Part shown: one piece after another, positions 1 to 7,650 of the stretch | Layout: every line of letters starts with the position of its first letter | Position numbering within the stretch: position 1 is the stretch's first letter | NCBI RefSeq assembly: GCF_025567085.1 | Contig: NZ_JAOQJN010000003.1 | Span: 1 to 64,000 of the forward strand | Direction of reading: 5' to 3' | Source of the DNA: Bovifimicola ammoniilytica | Lineage (GTDB): Bacteria > Bacillota > Clostridia > Lachnospirales > Lachnospiraceae | DNA length: 64,000 bases | Made by a program: the position numbers and the translations under genes | Notes under the pieces: generated by a model | The model's input: only the letters and a program-made list of their open reading frames with translations | The model's database searches: none | What the model was told of the DNA's origin: nothing

Positions 1-470
1 ATTTAATACATTTCTGGCAGCACTTATAGCATTATTATAAAACTCTACTGCAAGTTTTTGCTCTACTGTATCACACTCAACTGCCCATTTCATATTACTA
101 ATCCATGTAGAATTACTATTAATGTTTCCATCTTCATCTTTATACTCATAAGGACTATCTATATAATTGCCGCAATATACAACTTAAACTTCTGACGTTT
201 CTGTATTTACAAAACATACTGATGATGTAGTATTATCACTACCACTAGGATATACCATTTGCAATTTCATTAACTCACTATCATTTTCTATAAATGATAT
301 AATTTTATCCATTCCAAGTTCTTTATCTGTATATCCAGCTACTCCATCAAAGCAAGTTGTATATTTCTTCTCCTCTATTATCTTTACAATATCTTTAACA
401 TTTTTTTACCATCAACATTATAGTATGCTAACGCCGATAAATATAATAACTGTTCATTACTTAGACTCAT
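1..470 (-). pseudogene. Truncated GxSxG hydrolase, array copy 1 (broken)
   Basis: This is the first of three tandem copies of a DUF2974-like alpha/beta-hydrolase gene; its 3' end lies beyond the window. The N-terminus (MSLSNEQLLYLSALAYYNVDG) matches copy 3 almost exactly. Two lesions are visible against copy 3. A poly-T run at about 401-407 has 7 bases where copy 3 has 8, which shifts the frame. The codon for Tyr in the SEVYVVYCG motif reads TAA near 184, giving a nonsense codon. The start overlaps the preceding lipoprotein gene by 14 bases, as in the other copies. It is the only copy that could keep the full 3' end of the ancestral gene. The family call rests on the copy 3 nucleophile motif. 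Confidence 0.8.
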
Positions 471-1226
471 TTGTTTCCTCCTCTATAAAAAAAGAAATAT
501 TATCTATTCCTACTAAAACACCCAGCTTATCATAGCCAAATTCTTCATATATTTTTTTTCTTAATGAATATGTATTTTCATCATAAGAATCAATATTTAC
601 ATAAATTATATCCTCAGATATATATTTTTTTAATTCACCAGTTATCTCATCTTCTAAATTTGTACTAAATTCACATTGTGGAATTTCAATATTATAAGAT
701 ATTTTTACATCATTACTCTTTAATAAACCTACTAATGTATTATTCTCTTCATTTAAATAAAAATCGCTCGAAAACCCGATTGCATTTTCATAGCCAGTTA
801 ATTCTCTTACATAAACTCCACTGATGAATTGTTTAATTCCAATTTTTTAATCACCTCATCTAAATCATATTTTATATTATCTTCTACTAAAGTACACATA
901 TAATCATCTACGCCAACTTTATATGAATCATAATATCCATCTTTATCTGTATCTTCATCTCCATCAGGATATACCATCACGCAATATTCTTTTTCTTCAT
1001 CTGTAATCACTCTAACTGTAACATATCCTTTTCTACCAATAACTTTCTTATTCTGTACGCTACTAACAAGTTCAAAATCTTTCTGATATTTATTTTTCAT
1101 ATATTCCAATGCCACTTCTGCACACTTATCCTCATCCATAATCGGCTTACTTTCACAACCTGTAGAATTTATAATTATCGTTGCAAATACGACTATTGCC
1201 ATCATACATTTTTTTATCTTTTTCAT
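457..1226 (-). pseudogene. Lipoprotein, array copy 1 (frameshifted)
   Basis: The product would be a secreted lipoprotein: MKKIKK start, hydrophobic core and an STGC lipobox at about residues 21-24. The open frame runs only to 807 (139 codons). Past that point the remaining sequence continues in another frame, with residues resembling copies 2 and 3 (for example GFSSDFYLNEENN). A single missing base near 837 (TTGGAATT where TTGGGAATT would keep the frame) explains the break. The first half is nearly identical to copy 3, while the second half is closer to copy 2. Its function is unknown. It is preceded by its own promoter and c-di-GMP riboswitch. Confidence 0.8.
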
Positions 1227-1313
1227 TCATTTCCTCCTATAATATTTATTTTCCTTTTCTTTTGTATTAATATCTTCTGCCCTCATTTACACCTTTTATG
1301 CTTTTTATTTTAA

Positions 1314-1460
1314 AATAAAAAAGCATAACGAATACGTTATGCAACCGAACTATCTTAGGTATTATTATTCTAACAACTTTCTTTCCTCAATAACTACCCG
1401 TAGACTCCTGGCTTTGCGTCCATACATTTCTGTATGTTTGCCCTCTATCTCTTTTTACTT
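1314..1460 (-). promoter_or_regulatory. c-di-GMP-I (GEMM) riboswitch with terminator, copy 1
   Basis: Read on the minus strand, the RNA contains GGGCAAAC, a 6-bp stem closed by a GAAA tetraloop (CATACA-GAAA-TGTATG), then GACGCAAAGCC. This is the diagnostic P2 core of class I c-di-GMP riboswitches. Downstream come the CCTAAGATAG and CGGTTGC elements of the second stem. The 3' aptamer strand runs directly into a perfect 8-bp hairpin (GCATAACG/CGTTATGC, 1323-1342) followed by a U-rich tract, so this is a transcription-termination switch. Whether the ligand turns the gene on or off cannot be read from the sequence. Confidence 0.92.
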
Positions 1461-1464
1461 TTAC

Positions 1465-1493
1465 AGTATAATTTATTAACTTACTTTTTTCAA
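1465..1493 (-). promoter_or_regulatory. Sigma-A promoter of array copy 1
   Basis: TTGAAA (1488-1493) and TATACT (1465-1470) are separated by 17 bases and lie just upstream of the riboswitch. Confidence 0.8.
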
Positions 1494-1500
1494 CATTTTT

Positions 1501-2060
1501 TCATTTCCAATACTTCTTTTCATACACAATCGTCACATACTGTGCCTGATTTTCACCTGTTGAATGTCCACATACAGTTATATCTATGTCTCCATCAATA
1601 TTATTCAATTCTTTTCTTGCCGCATTAATAGCATCTTCATAAAATTTTAATTCTCTTTTTTGCAACTCCGTATCTGATACACATAAACCTTTAACATTTT
1701 CTGTCCATTCACTTATATTTATCTGTTTCCCATCATCATCTCTTACTATATAGGGACTATCAATATAATTTCCACAAAAAACTACGTATACTTCTGATGT
1801 GTCCTTATTAATAAAGCAAACTGATGATGTAGTAGTATCTTTTTTGTCAGGATATATCAGTTGTAAATTCATTAACTCACTATCATTTTCTATAAATGAT
1901 ATAATTTTATCCATTCTATCCCATCAAAACATGTTGTTTTTTCAACTTTCTTTATATCATTTATAATACTTTTAACGTTTTTATTACTCACATCTAAAGT
2001 ATCAATATTGTAATATGTTAATGCTAATAAATATAATAACTGTTCATTACTTAGACTCAT
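1501..2060 (-). pseudogene. GxSxG hydrolase, array copy 2 (frameshifted)
   Basis: The start at 2060 overlaps the copy 2 lipoprotein by 14 bases. The N-terminus (MSLSNEQLLYLLALTYYNID) reads well up to CFDGI near 1915. There, relative to copy 3, a stretch equivalent to VAGYTDKELG is lost out of frame. The rest (137 codons from 1914) continues in another frame to GHSTGENQAQYVT and a short tail. The nucleophile region has GE where copy 3 has GG. Like copy 3 it stops about 18 residues after the nucleophile motif. Most likely it makes no functional product. Confidence 0.8.
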
Positions 2061-2811
2061 TTGTTTCCTCCTCCTTTATTAAAATATACATATCTTCTAA
2101 TGTTATCAAGTCATTAAGCTGTTCATATCCTTTTTCCTTATACACATTTTCTCTTTCTGTATACGTATCCTCAGAATATGCCTTTATATAAACTGATATA
2201 ATATCGCCTGATATTTTACTATATAATAATTCCGTAATACTATTCTTATATGAACTATTAAATTCACTTTCTGGTACTTCTATAATATAACTTATATCTA
2301 TACATCTATTATCTAATAGTCCCTGTAGCGTATTATTTTCTTCATTAATATAGAAATCACTTGAAAAGCCATGAAATCCTTTTACTTCACCTATTTCATC
2401 AACATATATCTCACTAATAAATCTATTAATTCCCATTTCTTTTATTATGTTATCTAATTCTAATTTCACATTCTGTTTTACCAATTCACACATATAATCA
2501 TCTGATACTACTTTATATGAAACATAAGCCTTATCATTTTTTTTATCCGGATATACTATCACACAATATTCTTTTTCTTTTCCTTTAATTCTTACATCTA
2601 CTTCTACATATCCTGCACTTCCAAAAACTCTTCTGACTTCATGCTTATATACAACTTCAAAATCTTCATTATATTTAGTTTTCATATATTCCAGTGCCAC
2701 TTCTGCACACTTGTCTACATCTATATATACTTTTTTCTTACAACTTGTAGAACTTATAATTACTGTTACAAATACTATCAATAGTAACATACTTTTTTTT
2801 ATCTTTTTCAT
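2047..2811 (-). CDS. c-di-GMP-controlled lipoprotein, array copy 2
   Basis: A 254-residue protein with a lysine-rich start, one hydrophobic segment (residues 8-20) and an STSC lipobox, so it is probably lipid-anchored outside the membrane. The mature part is acidic and mixed alpha/beta, with no enzyme motif I recognise. It shares the framework ALEYMK-KY-DFE, YCVIVYPD and SDDYMC with copies 1 and 3. The frame is intact, although its partner hydrolase is broken. The RBS reads TAGGAGGAAATG. It is the first gene of a two-gene unit behind a promoter and a c-di-GMP riboswitch. Its role is unknown; an envelope or adhesion function tied to c-di-GMP is an inference from the riboswitch. Confidence 0.8.
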   Translation of the reverse strand: MKKIKKSMLLLIVFVTVIISSTSCKKKVYIDVDKCAEVALEYMKTKYNEDFEVVYKHEVRRVFGSAGYVEVDVRIKGKEKEYCVIVYPDKKNDKAYVSYKVVSDDYMCELVKQNVKLELDNIIKEMGINRFISEIYVDEIGEVKGFHGFSSDFYINEENNTLQGLLDNRCIDISYIIEVPESEFNSSYKNSITELLYSKISGDIISVYIKAYSEDTYTERENVYKEKGYEQLNDLITLEDMYILIKEEETNESK

Positions 2812-2899
2812 TCATTTCCTCCTATAATATTTATTTTCCTTTTCTTTTGTATTAATATCTTCTGCCCTCTTTTACTTCTTTTATGCTTTTTATTTTAAA

Positions 2900-3045
2900 A
2901 TAAAAAAAGCATAACGAATACGTTATGCAACCTGACTATCTTAGGTATTATTATTCTAACAACTTTCTTTCCTCAATAACTACCCGTAGACTCCTGGCTT
3001 TGCGTCCATACATTTCTGTATGTTTGCCCTTTATCTCTCTTTTAC
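2900..3045 (-). promoter_or_regulatory. c-di-GMP-I (GEMM) riboswitch with terminator, copy 2
   Basis: Same elements as copy 1: GGGCAAAC (3021-3029 region), the GAAA-capped stem, GACGCAAAGCC, and the terminator hairpin GCATAACG/CGTTATGC at 2909-2928 followed by a U tract. Confidence 0.92.
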
Positions 3046-3051
3046 TTTTAC

Positions 3052-3080
3052 AGTATAATTTATTAACTTACTTTTTTCAA
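3052..3080 (-). promoter_or_regulatory. Sigma-A promoter of array copy 2
   Basis: TTGAAA (3075-3080), 17-base spacer, TATACT (3052-3057). It lies directly after the stop of the copy 3 hydrolase, so each array copy has its own promoter. Confidence 0.8.
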
Positions 3081-3088
3081 CATTTTTT

Positions 3089-3661
3089 TCATTTCCAATA
3101 CTTCTTTTCATACGCAATTGTCACATACTGTGCCTGATTTCCACCTGTCGAGTGTCCACATACAGTTATATCTATATCTCCATCCACATTATTTAATACA
3201 TTTCTGGCAGCACTTATAGCATTATTATAAAACTCTACTGCAAGTTTTTGCTCTACTGTATCACACTCAACTGCCCCTTTCATATTACTAATCCATGTAG
3301 AATTACTATTAATGTTTCCATCTTCATCTTTATATTCATAATTTCCTGCTATATAATTTCCACAATATACAACATAAACTTCTGATGTTTCTGTATTTAC
3401 AAAACATACTGATGATGTAGTATTATCACTACCACTAGGATATACCATTTGCAATTTCATTAATTCACTGTCATTTTCTATAAATGATATAATTTTATTC
3501 ATTCCAAGCTCTTTATCTGTATATCCAGCTACTCCATCAAAGCAAGTTGTATATTTCTTCTCCTCTATTATCTTTACAATATCTTTAACATTTTTTTTAC
3601 CATCAACATTATAGTATGCTAATGCCGATAAATATAATAACTGTTCATTACTTAGACTCAT
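3089..3661 (-). CDS. GxSxG (DUF2974-like) hydrolase, array copy 3, 3'-truncated
   Basis: A 190-residue protein with the nucleophile elbow GHSTGGNQA at about residues 172-180, resembling the GHSKGGNLA motif of DUF2974 alpha/beta-hydrolases. The N-terminal part has the usual FDGVAGYTD and SEVYVVYCGNY strands. The protein ends about 12 residues after the motif, so the acid and histidine of a catalytic triad are absent. The stop coincides with the repeat junction, which suggests that tandem duplication cut the gene. It overlaps the lipoprotein stop by 14 bases and has a good RBS (AGGAGGAAACAAATG), so the two are translationally coupled. It is probably inactive as an esterase. Confidence 0.72.
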   Translation of the reverse strand: MSLSNEQLLYLSALAYYNVDGKKNVKDIVKIIEEKKYTTCFDGVAGYTDKELGMNKIISFIENDSELMKLQMVYPSGSDNTTSSVCFVNTETSEVYVVYCGNYIAGNYEYKDEDGNINSNSTWISNMKGAVECDTVEQKLAVEFYNNAISAARNVLNNVDGDIDITVCGHSTGGNQAQYVTIAYEKKYWK

Positions 3662-4418
3662 TTGTTTCCTCCTCTATAAAAAAATCTATTTCATCTGTTC
3701 CTTTTAGCATATTAAGTTTTTCGTATCCATTTTCCTTATATATTTTTTCTCTTTCTAAATATATTTTCTCTGGATATGATTCAATGTAGACAGAAATAAC
3801 ATCTTCTGATATTTTAGGTTTTAATATTTCAGTAATACTCTCTTCATAACCTATATTAAATTCACTTTCAGGTACCTCAATTTTATATATTATATATACT
3901 TGCTTATTATTCAATAAAGCGTCCAAATTATCATTTCCATTTTCTATATAAAAATCGCTTGCGAACCCACAGAAACCATCTATTCTACATATCTCATCCA
4001 CATACACATTGCTAATAAATTGTTTTAAACCTGCCTTGTTAATTATATAATCTAACTCAACTTTCACATTTTCTTCCACTAATTTACACATATAATCGTC
4101 TGATATTACTTTATATGAATCATAATATCCATCTTTATCTGTATCTTCTTCACCATCTGGATACACTATAACACGATATTTTTTTTCTTCATCTGTAAGC
4201 ACTCTAACTGTAGCGTAGCCTTTTCTACCAATAACTTTCTTATTCTGTACGCTACTAACAAGTTCAAAATCTTTCTGATATTTATTTTTCATATATTCCA
4301 ATGCCAATTCTGCACACTTATCCTCATCCATAATCGGCTTACTTTCACAACCTGTAGAATTTATAATTACCGTTGCAAATACAACTATTGCTATCATACA
4401 TTTTTTTATCTTTTTCAT
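3648..4418 (-). CDS. c-di-GMP-controlled lipoprotein, array copy 3
   Basis: A 256-residue predicted lipoprotein: MKKIKK, hydrophobic core, STGC lipobox at about residues 21-24, then an acidic exported domain. This is the intact, promoter-distal-most copy in coordinate terms and the first one transcribed. Residues 25-75 are nearly identical to copy 1, while the C-terminal half differs. No known domain is recognised. It has its own promoter and c-di-GMP riboswitch and is followed by the overlapping hydrolase gene. Confidence 0.82.
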   Translation of the reverse strand: MKKIKKCMIAIVVFATVIINSTGCESKPIMDEDKCAELALEYMKNKYQKDFELVSSVQNKKVIGRKGYATVRVLTDEEKKYRVIVYPDGEEDTDKDGYYDSYKVISDDYMCKLVEENVKVELDYIINKAGLKQFISNVYVDEICRIDGFCGFASDFYIENGNDNLDALLNNKQVYIIYKIEVPESEFNIGYEESITEILKPKISEDVISVYIESYPEKIYLEREKIYKENGYEKLNMLKGTDEIDFFIEEETNESK

Positions 4419-4507
4419 TCATTTCCTCCTATAATATTTATTTTCCTTTTCTTTTGTATTAATATCTTCTGCCCTCCTTTACTTCTTTTATGCTTTTTAT
4501 TTTAAAA

Positions 4508-4650
4508 TTAAAAAAAGCATAACGAATACGTTATGCAACCGAACTATCTTAGGTATTTATTATACTAACAACTTACTTTCCTCAATAACTACCCGTAGAC
4601 TCCTGGCTTTGCGTCCATACATTTCTGTATGTTTGCCCTCTATCTCTTTT
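4508..4650 (-). promoter_or_regulatory. c-di-GMP-I (GEMM) riboswitch with terminator, copy 3
   Basis: The same aptamer core is present (GGGCAAAC, GAAA-capped stem, GACGCAAAGCC) with the terminator hairpin at 4517-4536. The U tract following the hairpin can also pair with a downstream A-rich arm ending GCATA, as in copies 1 and 2. Confidence 0.92.
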
Positions 4651-4659
4651 TACATTTAC

Positions 4660-4688
4660 AGTATAATTTATTAACTTACTTTTTTCAA
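4660..4688 (-). promoter_or_regulatory. Sigma-A promoter of array copy 3
   Basis: TTGAAA (4683-4688), 17-base spacer, TATACT (4660-4665). Homology to the other copies ends just upstream of this promoter, at a short T run, which marks the repeat boundary. Confidence 0.8.
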
Positions 4689-4694
4689 CATTTT

Positions 4695-5006
4695 TCTATT
4701 CTTCACAGTTTCTAATATATTGGTTATCACAAATTATATTAATAAACTTATATTTGCAGCTTAACAAACATCTTTTAAATTATAAATGGGTAGTTATCAG
4801 AACCACCCATTTAATATCATTTCAATTATTAATTCAAATCATTTGCAACTTTAGAGTTAGATAACTCATTCTTGATATATGATGTGGAATTATTCACATC
4901 ATATATCAAGAATTATGTCAAATATCTAAGTTGATAATTAGTATTAATCATTAACTGTCACCCTTAGCCCCTTAGTTTTGCAAACACTTCATCATGTGTA
5001 TATCTT
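4695..5006. other. Intergenic region with two hairpins
   Basis: There is no gene here. It holds a hairpin at 4784-4812 (AAATGGGT/ACCCATTT) and a perfect 19-bp inverted repeat with an 8-base loop at 4868-4913 (arm starts ATTCTTGATATATG). Either could end transcription from parC, whose stop is at 5007, but neither has a strong U tract on the minus strand. Confidence 0.5.
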
Positions 5007-7628
5007 TTACTTCCTTGTTCCTTTTGCCCCACGTTTTAGAGTCTTTAACTTTCTTAAAGCCACTTCTTTATCATTATAATTCACAATCATATTGTCGCCT
5101 GCATCTAGCACATATACATTTGACACGCTGTCACCTGCATTAAGTTTTATTCCCTTGACACCGATAGCACCTTTCTTCTTCTCAGGTATCTCCTTTAATG
5201 AGAATCTCAGGAACATTCCTTTTTCAGTCTGAAGCACTACCATTTCGTTAGTCAGTATTTCTTCCGAAGGCTCATTGCCTGTGCTACCATTTTCACCTGT
5301 ATTGCTATCAGGATTAGAATTGCCATTTACATCCGTTTCTGATAAATTTTCTTTTGATGAAGCTGTATCTGATGAGTTCTGATTATCAAGATTATCCATG
5401 AAACTCATTTGTGTGAAATTGTCTCCATAACCTCCTGTGAAGTCGTCTCCGAATCCACCACTGAAGTCATCTCCAAAACCATTATTAAAGTCATCATTGA
5501 AGCCGCCGCCTAAATCATTATCTAATCCGTTAAATTCTCCCATATCATCTGAACCACCGGATAACGCAACAGGATTATATGCATTTTCATAACCTGCCTG
5601 TGAGATTCCATCTTTAATGACTGCTGCCGTAACTGCGTCAGTTATAGCGACATTTACAAGTAAGTCTCCTGCACCTAACTTAGTTGCCATTACTGTTTTC
5701 TTAGTAACATTGAATTCGCTGCTGTCAACGAGTTTCATCATACCTGTCTTAGTAGTAAATAACAACTTTCGTTCCGCCATTTTCGAAGTATCCGTAATAA
5801 ATATAATATTCTCATCTTTGCTGTCATAATTACCCAGATTATCAATCGGTGTTCCCTTATCTCTGAATCTGACAAATGGTATATCTATTACTTTTACCTG
5901 ATGAAGATTACCGTTATCTGTGAAAATACAGATTTTATCCGTATTCATACATCTGAATACATATTTATTCTCTTTGTCGGCGGCTTCCTTATTTCTGTCA
6001 TATGCTGTTGTGTCAATCGTTTTAGCATATCCGAATCTGTCCATAAGGAATACGACTTCCTGCTCTACAAGCTTAACTTCTTCGACTACAGCTTCCTTAC
6101 CGTCCTCTACTACAGTCTTTCTTGGTACTGCATATTCTTTCTTGATTTCTAGAAGTTCTTTTCTGATTACCTTACTCATTGCCTTACGGTTATTAAGTAT
6201 CTCTTCGTAATCAGCTATTCTGTTTACTATATTTTCATAGTCTTTCTGTAATGCTAAGATTTCTAAACCAATCAGCTTATAGAGACGTAAATCAAGTATT
6301 GCCTGTGCCTGTTTCTCTGTGAAATTAAGATTACCTGCATAGACTGCTGACTCTTTATTCTTGAATTTAATCTTGCTTGTATCACCATTAACCAGACAAT
6401 TCTTAGCATCTTTAATGCTGTTACTTCCTCTTAGAATCTCAATTATAAGATCAATGATGTCGCAGGCTCTTATGAGTCCCTCTTTAATCTCTTTCTGCTC
6501 TAGTTCTTTAGCTAAAAGTGTAGTATATTTTCTGGTCTGAATCTCATATTGGAATTTAACGCTGTTCTCTATAATTCCTTTAAGTCCTAACACTTCTGGT
6601 CTGCCATCTACGATAGCTAACATATTTACACCGAAAGTATCTTCTAATCTTGTCTTTTTATATAAGAGATTTGTTAATTTCTCTACATCTGCATTCTTCT
6701 TTAATTCGAGGACAATTCTTATACCCTCTTTAGTTGATTCATTAGATATATCTACTATATCCTGTGTCTTTTTCGTTTCAATAAGGTCGCATACATCAGA
6801 AATAAATTTACCAATATTTGCACCAATCATCGTGTATGGAATCTCACTTATGACTAATTTATCCCTGTCTGATTTCTTCTCAGCCTTTTCGAATTCCACT
6901 TTACCACGAAGTTTAATCTTACCTGTTCCTGTTTCATATATTTCAGGAAGCTCGCTCTTATTAACAACCAATCCGCCTGTTGGAAAATCAGGTCCCTGAA
7001 CGTACTGCATTAATTCTTCTGTAGTAATATTATTGTTATCTAAATATGCCACAACAGCATCTACTACTTCTGCCAAATTATGTGTAGGAATACTTGTTGT
7101 CATACCTACTGCAATACCCTCTGCACCGTTTATAAGTACATTAGGAACCCTGACTGGAAGTACCTCAGGCTCTTTCTCTGTCTCATCGAAGTTTGGTACA
7201 AAATCAACTACATCTTTATCTAAATCCTTAAGATATACATCTTGTGTAAACTTCTTAAGCTTAGCTTCCGTATAACGCATTGCAGCGGCACCATCGCCCT
7301 CTATTGAGCCGAAGTTACCATGTCCGTCTACAAGTGCCATTCCTTTTTTGAAGTCCTGCTCTAATACAACTAATGCTTCATATATCGAACTGTCACCATG
7401 TGGATGGTATTTACCCATGGTATCACCGACAATACGTGCTGATTTTCTATGTGGTTTGTCATAATTAAGACCTAACTGGTCCATTGCATATAATACACGC
7501 CTCTGAACCGGCTTAAGACCGTCACGAATGTCTGGTAATGCTCTCTGACATATAACGCTCATAGCATAATCTATATATGATTTCTGCATAAGGTCTGAAT
7601 ATTCTGTTTTCAAAATCTGTTCTGCCAT
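5007..7628 (-). CDS. parC: DNA topoisomerase IV / gyrase-type subunit A
   Basis: Type IIA topoisomerase A subunit (873 aa), which cuts and rejoins DNA with the ParE-like protein encoded just upstream. The winged-helix core has the catalytic tyrosine in AAMRYTEA (Tyr119). The quinolone-pocket positions read HGDSSIYEA, i.e. the sensitive Ser and an acidic residue. The C-terminal beta-pinwheel lacks a GyrA box (no QRRGGKG), which favours a topo IV-like role over gyrase. Between pinwheel blades, at about residues 690-790, sits an acidic Gly/Asp/Asn/Ser-rich insert with repeated GGFGDDF-like units. The RBS GGAGG lies 11 bases before the ATG. The gene is 22 bases downstream of parE. Lachnospiraceae usually carry a separate gyrAB at the origin (family knowledge). 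Confidence 0.88.
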   Translation of the reverse strand: MAEQILKTEYSDLMQKSYIDYAMSVICQRALPDIRDGLKPVQRRVLYAMDQLGLNYDKPHRKSARIVGDTMGKYHPHGDSSIYEALVVLEQDFKKGMALVDGHGNFGSIEGDGAAAMRYTEAKLKKFTQDVYLKDLDKDVVDFVPNFDETEKEPEVLPVRVPNVLINGAEGIAVGMTTSIPTHNLAEVVDAVVAYLDNNNITTEELMQYVQGPDFPTGGLVVNKSELPEIYETGTGKIKLRGKVEFEKAEKKSDRDKLVISEIPYTMIGANIGKFISDVCDLIETKKTQDIVDISNESTKEGIRIVLELKKNADVEKLTNLLYKKTRLEDTFGVNMLAIVDGRPEVLGLKGIIENSVKFQYEIQTRKYTTLLAKELEQKEIKEGLIRACDIIDLIIEILRGSNSIKDAKNCLVNGDTSKIKFKNKESAVYAGNLNFTEKQAQAILDLRLYKLIGLEILALQKDYENIVNRIADYEEILNNRKAMSKVIRKELLEIKKEYAVPRKTVVEDGKEAVVEEVKLVEQEVVFLMDRFGYAKTIDTTAYDRNKEAADKENKYVFRCMNTDKICIFTDNGNLHQVKVIDIPFVRFRDKGTPIDNLGNYDSKDENIIFITDTSKMAERKLLFTTKTGMMKLVDSSEFNVTKKTVMATKLGAGDLLVNVAITDAVTAAVIKDGISQAGYENAYNPVALSGGSDDMGEFNGLDNDLGGGFNDDFNNGFGDDFSGGFGDDFTGGYGDNFTQMSFMDNLDNQNSSDTASSKENLSETDVNGNSNPDSNTGENGSTGNEPSEEILTNEMVVLQTEKGMFLRFSLKEIPEKKKGAIGVKGIKLNAGDSVSNVYVLDAGDNMIVNYNDKEVALRKLKTLKRGAKGTRK

Positions 7629-7650
7629 CTGTCAATTTACCTCCATTCTT

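Larger units (their letters stand above)
1..4694 (-). repeat. Tandem array of three 1.6-kb units
   Basis: The unit is promoter, c-di-GMP riboswitch, lipoprotein gene, 5' part of a hydrolase gene. Lipoprotein starts lie at 1226, 2811 and 4418, a period of about 1.59-1.61 kb. The boundary falls at CAACATTTTT next to the -35 box, where the hydrolase tail joins the next promoter. Only the left-most copy could retain the complete hydrolase 3' end. Confidence 0.88.

Noticed and set aside
1434..3137. Plus-strand frames through the riboswitches and hydrolase tails
   Set aside because: They read antisense to structured leaders and decay together with the repeat; no coding signal.
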